The notes under the pieces are model-generated. The model was not told the DNA's origin, made no database searches, and saw nothing but the letters and a program-made list of their open reading frames with translations. From Sinorhizobium sojae CCBAU 05684 (GTDB lineage Bacteria; Pseudomonadota; Alphaproteobacteria; Rhizobiales; Rhizobiaceae), in NCBI RefSeq assembly GCF_002288525.1, contig NZ_CP023068.1, positions 868,001 through 932,000 on the forward strand: DNA of 64,000 bases. Reading direction: 5' to 3'. Both the position numbers and the translations under genes were made by a program. How positions within the stretch are numbered: the first letter of the stretch is position 1; each line of letters opens with the position of its first letter. This document shows positions 44,035 through 53,505 of the stretch, piece after piece.

Positions 44035-44258
44035 TTATCCCGCCTTCTCCGGAACGCGCGCCTCGACTGGCGCATAAACGCGCTTCCAATCCAGCCCCTC
44101 GAACAATGCAGAGAACTGGGCGGCCGTCAGGCGCATCGCACCGTCCTGCATTCGGGGCCAGTGGAACTCGCCATCCTCGAGACGTTTGGACACCAGGCAC
44201 ACGCCGCTGCCATCCCAGAAGACGAGCTTGATCCGGTCCGCGCGCTTGGCCCGGATGC
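44035..44258 (-). pseudogene. tnpB: IS66 tnpB, 3' fragment
   Basis: The frame encodes RAKRADRIKLVFWDGSGVCL, then EDGEFHWPRMQDGAMRLTAA and FSALFEGLDWKRVYAP, the C-terminal two-thirds of IS66 TnpB. The 5' end is lost at the fusion with the neighbouring tnpC at about 44258. It ends about 70 bp before the downstream tnpC start. Confidence 0.88.
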
Positions 44259-45812
44259 GATGTGAGCGAGAAGTTCGGCAAGCCATGCCTGCGGATCGAT
44301 GTCGTTAAGCTTGGCGGTCATGATCAGTGTCGCCATGAAGGCGGCGCGATCGGCACCACGATCAGAGCCGGCAAAGAGCCACGACTTTCTGCCGAGGGCG
44401 AAGCCCCGTAGCGCCCGTTCGGCGGCATTATTCGTCAGGCAGACCCGGCCGTCACTAAGGAAGGCCGTAAACCCGTCCCAGCGCTTCAGCATGTAATCGA
44501 TCGGCTCGGTGACTGGTGAACTGCGCGACAGCTTTGTTCGCTCAGATCGAAGCCAGGCCTCAAGCTCATCAACGAGCGGACGGCTGTCCCTCTGACGTCG
44601 TTGCAGGCGCTCGCTGGCGAAGAGACCGTTAATGTCGCGGTCGATGTCGAAGAGAGCGTCGATGCGCTTAACCGCCTCCAGCGCGACCGGCGAGATCGCG
44701 GCAGCATTCTTGCCGCGTTTGGCGTTGCTGGCGATGTCGGCGAGCGCGAAGAACTTGCGCCGTGAATGTGCCCAACACAGCGCCTGCGTCAGCGGAACGG
44801 GATCGCGATCCACCTTGAACAGCGGATTGTAGCCGCCATAGGCGTCCACCTGCAGAATGCCGGTGAAGCACTTGAGATGCCGCTCGGGATGCTCCTGCCG
44901 CCGATCGCGCGAGGCATAATAGAGCGCCGCCGGCGGCGATTGCCCGCCGAACGGCCGGTCATCCCTGACATAGGTCCAGATGCGACCCGTATCGGTCTTG
45001 CCCTTCGCCAGGATCGGCACGGTGGTGTCGTCGCCATGCAGACGCTCGGCAGCAAGCACATGCGCCTCGATCAGCCCATGCAGCGGCTTCAGCGCCGCGG
45101 CGCAGGCCCCGACCTGGTCGGCAAGCGTCGACAGGCTGAGATCGATGCCCTCGCGGGCATAGCGTTCGCTTTGCCGGTTCAGCGGCTGGTGCTGACCGAA
45201 CTTCTCGAACAGGATCATCGCCAAGGGATTCGGCCCGGCAAAGCCGCGCGGCGTCACATGGAAGGGCGCGGGCGGCTGGGTGATCTTCTCGCATTCGCGG
45301 CAGGAGAACTTCTCGCGCACGGTCTGGATCACCTTCCACTGCCGCGGTATCACCTCCAGCGTCTCGGTGATGTCCTCGCCCAGCTTTGCCAGCTTGGCCG
45401 AGCCGCAGCACGGGCAGTTGGCTGGTGCGGCAATAACGACGCGTTCGCGCGGCAGATGCTCTGGGAAAGGCTTGCGCGATGGACGCTTGCGCTCGAAGGC
45501 CCTGACCGTTGAGGAGCGTGCCGCTAGCTCCGCCGCCAGTTCGTCTTCGCCGGCGTCGGCCTCCATCTCCTCGAGCTGCAATTCCATCTGTTCGAGAAGC
45601 CGGGTTTTGCGCTCCGAGCGGCTGCCATGGATGTCGCGCTTCAGCTTCTCGATCTCCAGCCTCAGCCGGGCGATCAGCGCATCCGAGTGCGAGTTTACCG
45701 CCTGGGCGCGGGCGGCAAGTGCTTCCGCTTCACGACGGGCCGCGCGCTCGGCGAGGATCATCGCATGCGCGCTGGCAAGGTCGTCGGGAAGCAGATCGGC
45801 CGCATCGGTCAT
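44259..45812 (-). pseudogene. tnpC: IS66 tnpC (third element), 3' truncated
   Basis: This is a nearly full TnpC from MTDAADLLPDDLASAHAMIL. It has a coiled coil, zinc region CPCCGSAKLAKLGEDITETL, CRECEKITQPPAPFH, DDE region GDDTTVPILAKGKTDTGRIW and LQVDAYGGYNPLF, and an end at AERALRGFALGRKSWLFAGS to WLAELLAHIASG. At about 44258 it runs into the neighbouring tnpB fragment out of frame, and the open frame continues with 44 foreign residues to 44127. Only the last ten or so native residues are missing. Confidence 0.88.
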
Positions 45813-45856
45813 GGCGGGATGGAATCATATTCGCTCCCGCCGTGCCAGCGTTTTGC

Positions 45857-46202
45857 TCATCCCGCCGCCGTTGGACGCCAGGTTTTTTGCGGCATTCGCC
45901 AGTCGATGCCTTCGAGCAAATAGCCGAGCTGCGCCGGCGTGATCACCACCGTGCCGTCGGCCGCTGACGGCCAGATGAAGCGGCCGCGCTCGAGCTTCTT
46001 CGTGAACAGGCAGGCACCCTGGCCATCGTGCCAGATCACCTTGATCAACCCGCCGCTCCGACCCCGGAAGACGAAGAGATGGCCGCTCATCGGATCGCGG
46101 TTCAACGTCTCCTGCACCATCAGCGACAGGCCGGGAAAGCCTCCGCATGTCGGTATAGCCCGTCGCCAGCCAGACCTTCACACCGTTCGGGACCGGAATC
46201 AT
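45857..46202 (-). pseudogene. tnpB: IS66 tnpB (third element), frameshifted
   Basis: It starts MIPVPNGVKVWLATGYTDMR at 46202, overlapping the tnpA stop. A frameshift near 46140 follows, and the rest, LSLMVQETLNRDPMSGHLFV to GIDWRMPQKTWRP, is in the next frame down to 45857. Relatives have RKGFPGLSL at the break, so one or a few bases are missing. Confidence 0.88.
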
Positions 46203-46594
46203 CGCCGCTCCAGCACATCAAGAATGCGGGTCAAGTCTTCAGTGTCGATGTCGCTCTCGACCCGGAGACGACGGCGGCCGCCAAGCTCGATCATCACCAT
46301 GCGTGCCTTCTTGCGCGGCCGGGAGACCGGCGGCGGCTCGGGCGGGATCGCCGGCGCTGGCAGCGCTTCGACGACCTCCACCGGAACGAGTTGCGGGACG
46401 GACGGCGCGGAAATCTGGCAGAGTTCCTTGCGCCAGCGGAAAAGCTGGCTCACATGGATGCTGGCCGATCGCGCGATCTCGGAAACGCGGGCTCCCGGCT
46501 CGAATGTTGCGGCGACGAGCCGTTCCTTCTCCTCGCGAGACCAGCGCCGACGACGCTCGACCGACGTGATCACCTCAATCTGATGCTTCGTCAT
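46199..46594 (-). CDS. tnpA: IS66 TnpA (third element)
   Basis: This 131-residue DNA-binding protein starts MTKHQIEVITSVERRRRWSR. A helix-turn-helix (LVAATFEPGARVSEIARSAS with HVSQLFRWRKELC) is followed by a Pro-rich linker and a basic strand segment (KKARMVMIELGGRRRLRVES). It is uninterrupted. With tnpB and tnpC damaged, the element cannot move by itself. Confidence 0.88.
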   Translation of the reverse strand: MTKHQIEVITSVERRRRWSREEKERLVAATFEPGARVSEIARSASIHVSQLFRWRKELCQISAPSVPQLVPVEVVEALPAPAIPPEPPPVSRPRKKARMVMIELGGRRRLRVESDIDTEDLTRILDVLERR

Positions 46595-46732
46595 AGGACT
46601 ACTCCTAGTGTTTGCACTAGGACTTGCAGTCTTCAAACTACCTCGGCAAGGCGGCCGTCACCGGAGGGATACGATGCAGCCGTGCAAGCGCCAATTCTTC
46701 AGGCGAGCTGGCGGTGACCTTGCCCCCAAGTT

Positions 46733-47657
46733 TTATCCAGTTTTGAGTTCGCTCCAGCGGTTCTGGGTTGCTGTATTTGGGGCGGTAGCGGCGGGTTGCG
46801 GTGCGGAGCCATTTCGCCTGCGCAGCACCGCATCACGTCGCGGGTTTATGGTCTGAGCGAACTCGGCAGGTGTCAGCCAGCCGAGGCCAGAGTGTGGTCG
46901 GTTATCGTTGTAATCGCTTCGCCAGTTTAAAAGCGCTGATCGGGCATGGGTCAGTGACGAGAAGAGAGTTTCATTCAAGAACTCGTCTCGCAGCCGCCCA
47001 TTGAAGCTTGAAGGCGTTTTGGATCGGTTTGCCCGGCGCGATGTAGTGCCAATCCACCTTGGCCCGGTCCGTCCATTCCAGGATCGCGTTGCTGGTGAAC
47101 TCGCTGCCGTTGTCGCTGACGATCATCCTCGGTTTACCGCGCTCCTCGATGATCCGATCCAGCTCACGGGCAACGCGCAGACCGGAAAGCGATGTATCGG
47201 CGACGAGTGCCAGGCATTCCCTCGTGCAATCATCGACGACCGTCAGAACCCGGAACCTGCGTCCATCGGTGAGTTGATCCGACACGAAGTCCAGTGACCA
47301 ACGATCATTGGCTGCCATCGGGATCAGCATCGGCGCTCGCGTGCCTATCGCTCGCTTTCGGCCGCCACGTTTGCGCACCGTCAGCTTCTCCTCCCGATAG
47401 AGCCGGAAGAGCCGCTTGTGGATCACAAGGTGACCCTCCCGTCTGAGCAGCACATGAATGCGTCGATAGCCAAAGCGGCGACGTTCATGCGCCAACGCCT
47501 TCATTCGCTCACGAAGGCCATGATCGTCGTCGCGTCTCGTTTTGTAACGGTTCGTCATTCGGCAAAAGCCGATGGCTTTACACGCCCGCCGTTCGCTCAT
47601 CCGATGTTGGTTCATCAGATGCGCGACAGCTCTCCGCTTGGTCGCGGGCGTCACCAC
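46733..47657 (-). pseudogene. IS3-family (IS407-like) orfB transposase, frameshifted
   Basis: OrfB begins MVTPATKRRAVAHLMNQHRM and contains RRFGYRRIHVLLRREG, LDFVSDQLTDGRRFRVLTVV and MIVSDNGSEFTSNAILEW. Near 47000 a small deletion breaks PGKPIQNAF from FNGRLRDEFLNETLFSSLTH. The deletion removes the ESF stretch with the catalytic Glu of the DDE triad. The last part ends at 46733. No orfA is present upstream, where an IS110 gene starts at once. Confidence 0.88.
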
Positions 47658-47722
47658 TAATGGGATGGTCCGCCCCGTCCTCCTCGCTCATCATGAGGCG
47701 GGCAAGTCAATGGAGGAAGCAA

Positions 47723-48252
47723 ATGGCTCATCGCAATCTGCCGCGGCCGGCCGCGGTCTATGGCATTGATATAGGCAAGAATATCTTCCACGTCGTTGGT
47801 CTGAGCCGCGACGGTACACCCGTTCAGCGGGTGCGCTTTCGACGCGACACCCCAGTTCTTTGCTCGCGCAGATCCAAGCCTAGTCGGGATGGAATCCTGT
47901 GCGGGGTCGCAGTGGCTTGCCCGCAAGATACAGGCACTCGGCCACAAGGTCCGTCTGATCCCGGCACAATTTGTCAAGCCCTACGTCAAGTCGAACAAGA
48001 ACGGCATCATCGACGCTGAAGCGATCGCGGAGGCAACGACGCGACCGACAATGCGCTTCGCCAAGGTGAAGACGACCGATCAGGTTGACCTCCAGGCGCT
48101 GCATCGGATCCGCGATCAGATGGTCGGCTCCAGGACGCGCTTGATCAATCAGATGCGCGCCTTCTGCCTGGAATACGGCGTCCCTTTGCGGCAGGGAGCG
48201 GGGTTGTTCAAGCTTGATTTGCCCCAGGTTTTAAATGACCCAAAGAATGATC
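47723..48252 (+). pseudogene. IS110-family transposase, N-terminal part
   Basis: The ATG at 47723, with a TGGAGGAAG ribosome site, opens MAHRNLPRPAAVYGIDIGKN and IFHVVGLSRDGTPVQRVRFR. After a frameshift near 47850 it continues FFARADPSLVGMESCAGSQW, KVRLIPAQFVKPYVKSNKNG and DLQALHRIRDQMVGSRTRLI. These are the DEDD-transposase features of IS110. It is cut off at about 48250 by the end of an IS21-family element, so the C-terminal Tnp_20 domain is missing. Confidence 0.88.
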
Positions 48253-48352
48253 TGTCTGCGTATTCCGGTGATGCCGGACGGCTATTCCAATCTGAAGCCG
48301 GACAGGTATTCCGATCTCATGCCGGACGCGATTCCGATTTGAAGCCGGACAG
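48253..48352. repeat. Terminal repeats of a second IS21-family element
   Basis: Four imperfect copies of a roughly 23-bp unit, ATTCCGATxTGAAGCCGGAC, lie in a row. Multiple short transposase-binding repeats at the end are characteristic of IS21 elements. The repeat block directly follows the broken IS110 gene and precedes the istB remnant, so it marks the end of that element. Confidence 0.8.
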
Positions 48353-48402
48353 TTGGTGTGCCCTGGGTCGTATGGGTTTTTGACCTGAACCGCGTTTCGC
48401 GG

Positions 48403-49154
48403 TCAAGACATGGTTGTTTGGTCGGTGGTCACGGCTTTCTGTTTTCGCATGCTCTCGCCGCTGAGTTCGATGCGATAGGCATTGTGTACGAGCCGGTCGA
48501 GGATGGCATCGGCAATGGTTGGATTGCCGATCATGTCGTACCAGTGATCGACGGGCACCTGGCTGGTGACGATGGTGGATCGCTTCTCGTATCGTCGATG
48601 ATTTCCAGGAGATCGCGACGCTGCTCGTCGTTGAGCTTCTCCGGACCCCAGTCGTCGAGGATGAGCAGGTCGGTTCTGGCCAGGGCCTTGAGGACCTTCG
48701 GATATCGGCCGTCGCCGCGCGCCAGGGCAAGTGTGGCGAAGAGCCTGGGGAGGCGATGATAGGCAACGGAGAAGTCCTCGCGGCATGCCTTGTGTCCGAG
48801 TGCGCAGGCAAGCCAGCTCTTTCCGACGCCGGCGGGTCCGATCAACAGCAGGCTGTGGCGCTGCCTGATCCAGCCGCAGCCGGCGAGCTTCATGAAGAGA
48901 TTGCGGTCGAGGCCGCGGGCGGCGCGGAAGTCGGCGTTCTCGATCTGGGCGTCATGGCGCAGCTTTGCGGCACGGGCCCTCGCTTCGAAGCGCTTCTGCC
49001 GGCGCATGGTCGCCTCGCGTTCGAGAAGCAGCGCGAGCCATTCTCCATGCTCAAGGCTTCTGGCCTCCGTCTGCGCCTCGAGTTCCTGATAGGCGCTGGC
49101 CATGCCTGACAGGCCGAGTTCGCGCAGCATGTCGATGGTTGGATTTGTCAGCAT
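48403..49154 (-). pseudogene. istB: IstB of the second IS21-family element, frameshifted
   Basis: The protein starts MLTNPTIDMLRELGLSGMAS and has Walker [39 protein letters not shown] and Walker [14 protein letters not shown]. At about 48594 the frame breaks after [29 protein letters not shown] and [20 protein letters not shown] follow in another frame to the stop at 48403. It belongs to a different IS21 subgroup from the intact IstB at 37371. Confidence 0.9.
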
Positions 49155-49168
49155 CGTTGGGTGTCTCC

Positions 49169-49360
49169 TCAATGAAAGTAGCCGGGGCCGCGCAGATTGG
49201 CGTGCTCATGACGGCAGCAGGTTCGGAATGCCTTGTGCTCTTGTGGGTGGCGATGAGCGAGGCGATGGTCTTGCAGGTCAGGCCGCCGATCTCCACGGCG
49301 CGCGCCGAAACGGCCTCGGCGCGGTCCCGGGGGATGTCGCGATAAAGGCGCAGGATGCCA
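49169..49360 (-). pseudogene. istA: IstA C-terminal fragment
   Basis: Two frames give EIGGLTCKTIASLIATHK and then HANLRGPGYFH, the typical end of IstA just before istB. A frameshift near 49235 separates them and nothing upstream of 49360 belongs to istA. The element is therefore truncated on this side. Confidence 0.75.
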
Positions 49361-49363
49361 CTT

Positions 49364-49389
49364 GGTGTCCACCTATTTTGGTGGACACC
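49364..49389. repeat. Perfect 10-bp inverted repeat with 6-bp loop
   Basis: GGTGTCCACC at 49364-49373 and GGTGGACACC at 49380-49389 surround TATTTT. The sequence would form a strong hairpin, but no T-run follows, so a terminator is not assured. It sits exactly where the IS21 debris ends and may instead be the fused ends of a lost element. Confidence 0.7.
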
Positions 49390-49719
49390 TCATGCATCAG
49401 AGCACTCAATGGCGAAAGGTGCGGGGAAATTAGCGCTTACGCCGTATCAATCCGGCGGAGATTTGCATCGCGGCCGATACGGAGAGTATATTGTTTCGCT
49501 CGATCGTCGTATTCCGCGCATCACCATAGATGTCCTCAAGCAAACTACGAGCTACATTGATCCGGCCGGCGGGCCGATCATATAGTTCTGAGTTATGGTG
49601 TTGTTTGTGTGTCGGATCGCTATCAAAAGCCCTTCCCGCCGCGTTTCGTAGAAACACGTCAACCATTCGCCGAGCGGAGCAACGGTAACATTCGCATCGC
49701 GCCTTGACACGACGAGGTA
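49390..49719. other. Intergenic, promoter region of the polysaccharide cluster
   Basis: About 330 bp between mobile-element debris and the first glycosyltransferase. It is somewhat richer in A and T around 49570-49620. No gene is recognised. The promoter for the plus-strand glycosyltransferase should be here, but no box is clear enough to name. Confidence 0.45.
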
Positions 49720-50997
49720 ATGGAAGTGGCTAGAATCCTGCTTGTGGCTCCGACCTGTAATGGCGAGGATGTCGGCGAGGCTTGGGTCGCCTCTCAATGG
49801 GCCCAACAGCTCGGCAAGCGCCACGACGTCACCCTGCTGACGTACCACAAGAGGGGCGCAACCCCCGCGGCTGCGCAGTTGACTGGCATTGACGTCGTTG
49901 AATGGAGCGAGCCGCCACTGCTTGGGCGGGCAGAGCGGCTGAATAGCATTCTGAAGCCAGCCTATGTACCGTTCTACTTTCGCGCTCGGCATTGGATCCG
50001 CAAGGCTCTTGCCAGCGGCGAGCGCTTCGATCTGGTGCATCAGCCGGTGCCGGTGGCTATGCGTTATCCCTCGCCGGCAGCTAAGCTAGGTTTGCCGCTC
50101 GTTATTGGTCCGGTTGGAGGTGGGCTGCTGTCTCCGCCGGGTTTTGCTGCCCACGAGGCTTCCGCACCGTGGTTTATGGGTCTGCGTCGGCTGGACCGTT
50201 ATCGCCTGCGCTGGGACCCCGTGCTGCGTGGTACATTCCAGAATGCGGACTGCGTGCTTGGTATCGCCGAATATGTGAGGGAACAGCTTGCCGGCATTCC
50301 CCTGCGGCGCTTCGAGATCATGAGTGAAACGGGCCTTGATGAAGTTCCTCTGCCGGTCGACCGTTCGGGGCGTTCGGGACGAATAAAACTGCTTTACGTC
50401 GGGCGTCTCGTGCGGACGAAGGGTGCGCGAGATATCATCCGCGCCATGGCCCTCGTCCCGGATATCGACATTGATCTCGATGTCGTGGGCGAGGGGCCCG
50501 AGCGGAGTGAATGCGAGGCTCTGATTGCGACCCTTGGCCTAAGCGAGCGAGTTGCGCTGCACGGATGGCGAGCGAAGGATGAATTGCCCGAGTTCTACCG
50601 GAGAGCCGACATATTCGTCTTCCCCAGCTATCGCGAAGCAGGCGGGAACGTCGCATTGGAAGCCATGGGCTTCTCGCTGCCTCTTATCGTGGTCGATCGA
50701 GGCGGGCCCGGAAGCGCCGCTTCGAACCTCTGTGCGATCAAGCTTCCCGTCACCACCCCTGATGCGCTTGCGGTCGATATCGCCGGGGCAATTCGCAGGC
50801 TTGCTACCAATTCGCAGCTGCGGCGCCAGATGGGAGCGGCAGCCCATGAACATGTCAAGCAAACCGCCCTGTGGTCGGCGAAACTCGAACGAATGGATTC
50901 GATTTACATGGATCTCATTGGCGCCGCTCAGCGCAATGCTCTCGGTGGAACGTCAGCGCAGCACGCAACGCCGCGCGGTGCCCCGGGCCCAACATGA
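49720..50997 (+). CDS. GT4-type glycosyltransferase
   Basis: This 425-residue protein has the GT-B fold pattern of family GT4. The N-terminal half carries ILLVAPTCNGEDVGEAWVAS and LPLVIGPVGGGLLSPP. The C-terminal half carries LLYVGRLVRTKGARDIIRAM, VVGEGPER and the donor-binding EAGGNVALEAMGFSLPLIVV. It would transfer a sugar from a nucleotide donor to a lipid-linked repeat unit at the inner membrane. The ATG at 49720 has an ACGAGG ribosome site. Its last 83 bp overlap the convergent GT2 gene. Donor and acceptor are unknown. Confidence 0.9.
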   Translation: MEVARILLVAPTCNGEDVGEAWVASQWAQQLGKRHDVTLLTYHKRGATPAAAQLTGIDVVEWSEPPLLGRAERLNSILKPAYVPFYFRARHWIRKALASGERFDLVHQPVPVAMRYPSPAAKLGLPLVIGPVGGGLLSPPGFAAHEASAPWFMGLRRLDRYRLRWDPVLRGTFQNADCVLGIAEYVREQLAGIPLRRFEIMSETGLDEVPLPVDRSGRSGRIKLLYVGRLVRTKGARDIIRAMALVPDIDIDLDVVGEGPERSECEALIATLGLSERVALHGWRAKDELPEFYRRADIFVFPSYREAGGNVALEAMGFSLPLIVVDRGGPGSAASNLCAIKLPVTTPDALAVDIAGAIRRLATNSQLRRQMGAAAHEHVKQTALWSAKLERMDSIYMDLIGAAQRNALGGTSAQHATPRGAPGPT

Positions 50998-51880
50998 TCC
51001 GCATGGTTTCGCCGACGATGATGCCGAGGCGAAACAGCATGGTGGCCGTCGGTCCGTGATGCCGCCGGTAATAGCGGATGCGATTAGCGGTCATCAGGGC
51101 AGATAAGTGGGGGTTGTCGTGATATGCGCCACCGATGTGAACGGCACGCGCATTGGTATCGTAGAGTACCGAAAGGCCTGACCGGCGAACCCTTTCGAGA
51201 TAGTCGACTTCCTCACTATAGAGGAAAAACGACTCGTCCCAATCTCCCACGGTCAACCGCGCCCGCGCCGAGATGGCAAGTATGGCTCCTGTCGCCCATT
51301 CGATCGGGCCGCCTTGCTCATAAAGGACCGGATCGGCAACGATTTCCCCCAAACCGATGCGGGCTGCGAGCTTCGTGCCGATGAGCGCGTCGGACCAGAC
51401 AGTTCTGATAGACGGCTCCCGCCGCAGGGAATGGCAGACTTTGCCGTTTTCGCCAAGGATCTGCGGCGCGACGACTCCGACGGATTCGTCTTTCAACAGT
51501 TCGCTCAATCGGCCCGCCGCACCCGGATGAAGCCGAATATCCGGATTGAGTACCAGAACGTCCGTCGCGGGCATGACAGTCGCCGTCGCGGCGTTTATCC
51601 CTGCTGCGTAGCCAGCATTCCGGCCCATCTCGATGATCCTTGCACCGATTGGATGCGTGCGAGCCAGTTCGACAGAGTCGTCTGTCGAGTCATTGTCGAC
51701 GACGATGACCTCGTGGCCGGCGACTCCCTTGAGTCCCGTCAAGAGCGAGTCCAACAGCCCAGGGAGGACTTCCGCACTGTTATAGGTTACAATGATCATC
51801 GCGAGCCGCCCACTTCCACACGAAGGAAGGGAAATCGGATAGTCCCGATGCTCTTCCGCTTGCCGCGGCAGTGCCTCCAT
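50915..51880 (-). CDS. GT2 glycosyltransferase (rhamnosyltransferase-like)
   Basis: This 321-residue protein starts at the ATG at 51878-51880 with a clear GGAGG site. The GT-A core has MIIVTYNSAEVLPGLLDSLL, VIVVDNDSTDDSVELA, VLVLNPDIRLHPGA in place of the usual DxD strand, and WATGAILAISARA with FLYSEEVDYLERVRR, typical of WbbL-like rhamnosyltransferases. A substantial C-terminal part lies beyond the core. The gene converges on the GT4 gene, and their 3' ends overlap by 83 bp, so mRNA interference is possible. Confidence 0.88.
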   Translation of the reverse strand: MEALPRQAEEHRDYPISLPSCGSGRLAMIIVTYNSAEVLPGLLDSLLTGLKGVAGHEVIVVDNDSTDDSVELARTHPIGARIIEMGRNAGYAAGINAATATVMPATDVLVLNPDIRLHPGAAGRLSELLKDESVGVVAPQILGENGKVCHSLRREPSIRTVWSDALIGTKLAARIGLGEIVADPVLYEQGGPIEWATGAILAISARARLTVGDWDESFFLYSEEVDYLERVRRSGLSVLYDTNARAVHIGGAYHDNPHLSALMTANRIRYYRRHHGPTATMLFRLGIIVGETMRIMLGPGHRAALRAALTFHREHCAERRQ

Positions 51881-52142
51881 GTGCGCCTCCAAAAGAACCA
51901 CGCCCGACGAGCCAAACAGTTCTTATATTGTTGCTGGATTGCTGACGGGGCCGAAAGACTGTCATGTGAGGTAGACAGGGTTTAGTCCCTGCCGCTGCGT
52001 CATCCAATCGAGGTGTGTCTGCACTCATGTCGGCAGGTTGCGACGGCCTGTGTAAGCCTTTGAGCGCAGTAGACTATCGGGCGGGATTTCCTAGCATATT
52101 AGAGAGAACTCGCCGAACTGGATGCGCAGGAAGGGGGCCTCC

Positions 52143-53399
52143 ATGCCGATTGGATTTCGCCATTCGCCAACTGCGATTCCGGACCTGGGTCTCGCCAATG
52201 ACAAGTCCACACCAAGGGCGAGCAGTCACGACGGTCTGATCGACAGACATGAGGCACTGGCAACGCGGTCGGCGGCCGCCCATCAACGGGCCGGGCAGTT
52301 CTTAACCTTGGCGAAGTCCGGCCTTCCCCGCATGCAGATGGGAGGGACGTTCGTCCACACGATGCGCGCTGTTGGGAACAAGAGCCGTTCCACCGTCGTT
52401 CCCGAGGGCGAGAGCCTCCGGTATACGTCGATCGTTGCTCTTGGCCTTTCCTGGGTCAACGAACCGGAGCAGCGGCTGGTCCTCAAGGGCCAAACGGCCG
52501 CCGATCTTGCACGCAGCACGATCGCGCAGGCGGAAGCCAGCGATGAGCCCGGCGCGATCGCATTGGCTGCCTGGGCCGCGGCAGAAGCGGCCGAATCCCC
52601 GGCCACTTTGCTACTCCGCCGCCTGCTGGAGCTGCTTGAAACGGCGGCGCCGATAGCGACTGTCGACTGCGCTTGGACCCTGTCCGCGGCGCTCGCCGGG
52701 CGACATCTCGCTGATACTCGAGCATTGGCGACGCTTGCCGCGAGGCGCCTGTTGGAGTGCCAGGCCCGATCAGGGCTCTTCCCGCATATGCTGCCAGGAT
52801 CGGCAAGTGGCCGCTTGCGTGCCCATGTGGGGTGCTTCGCCGATCAGGTTTATCCGATACAGGCGCTTGCGCGCCTGCATGCGGCTTGCGGCGACTTTCG
52901 CGCATTGGACGCGGCCGATGCATGCGCGGAGAGGATCTGTGCGCTGCAGGGGCCGCACGGGCAATGGTGGTGGCATTATGATGTGCGCGACGGAAGCGTA
53001 GTCGAGGAATACCCTGTCTATAGCGTTCACCAGCACGCTATGGCTCCTATGGCCCTGCTTGATCTCCGTGAGGCGGGCGGCCGCGCTCATTGGCAGCCAA
53101 TCATCAAGGGTCTCGAATGGCTCGATCAACATACGGAGGTCGCGGTGCCTCTCGTCGCCGACGAGGAGTACCTCATCTGGCGCAAGGTCATGCGCCGGGA
53201 ACCTGGCAAAGTGGTGAGGGCGATAGCCGCAGCAACGACGGCACTGAAACCGGGACTGCACCCGCCATCTCTGAACATCGCGTTCCCGCCGAACCAAGTG
53301 GATTATGAATGTCGCCCCTATGAATTGGGTTGGCTTCTTTATGCCTGGCTTTCCGGAGGTGTTGTCGCGCGACTGGCTGGCGTCCATGAGCACCGCTGA
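52143..53399 (+). CDS. Conserved protein of unknown function, predicted alpha/alpha toroid
   Basis: The product is 418 residues from the ATG at 52143 with an AGGAAGGGGG ribosome site. It has no signal peptide or membrane segment. The body is a series of paired helices with recurring aromatic and Gly-His motifs: LLECQARSGLFPHMLPGSAS, FADQVYPIQALARLHAACGD, GQWWWHYDVRDGSVVEEYPV, YSVHQHAMAPMALLDL. Such spacing is typical of (alpha/alpha)6 barrels such as glycosidases or lyases. Asp and His candidates for catalysis can be seen but not assigned. It stands among glycosyltransferases, so a glycan substrate is inferred. Confidence 0.8.
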   Translation: MPIGFRHSPTAIPDLGLANDKSTPRASSHDGLIDRHEALATRSAAAHQRAGQFLTLAKSGLPRMQMGGTFVHTMRAVGNKSRSTVVPEGESLRYTSIVALGLSWVNEPEQRLVLKGQTAADLARSTIAQAEASDEPGAIALAAWAAAEAAESPATLLLRRLLELLETAAPIATVDCAWTLSAALAGRHLADTRALATLAARRLLECQARSGLFPHMLPGSASGRLRAHVGCFADQVYPIQALARLHAACGDFRALDAADACAERICALQGPHGQWWWHYDVRDGSVVEEYPVYSVHQHAMAPMALLDLREAGGRAHWQPIIKGLEWLDQHTEVAVPLVADEEYLIWRKVMRREPGKVVRAIAAATTALKPGLHPPSLNIAFPPNQVDYECRPYELGWLLYAWLSGGVVARLAGVHEHR

Positions 53400-53505
53400 T
53401 CTCCTGAACACAGCTCGGACGCAGCATCGCAACTGGTGCTTTCAAGAATTTAAGCGGGCTCCGCGCGTCGGCTAATGGCGTGCGCTGCTCAATGGGGAGA
53501 GCAGA

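Larger units (their letters stand above)
42442..46672 (-). mobile_element. Two IS66 elements fused at 44258
   Basis: Reading the minus strand from the right, one IS66 element provides tnpA, tnpB and most of tnpC (46594 down to about 44259). A second, different IS66 provides the 3' part of tnpB and a tnpC (44258 down to 42454). The first lacks its end and the second its beginning, so a deletion or recombination joined them. The outer ends are guesses: GTAAGCGGTG at 42442 and the inverted GTATCCCTCC at about 46672. Confidence 0.75.

Noticed and set aside
42990-44231. 413-codon plus-strand open frame
   Set aside because: It is antisense to IS66 tnpC and tnpB remnants, which are clearly recognisable on the minus strand.
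44127-44258. A C-terminal extension of TnpC
   Set aside because: The 44 residues are an out-of-frame reading of the adjacent tnpB fragment, so they do not belong to TnpC.
49364-49389. Rho-independent terminator
   Set aside because: The hairpin is perfect but no T-run follows on either strand, and no intact gene ends next to it.
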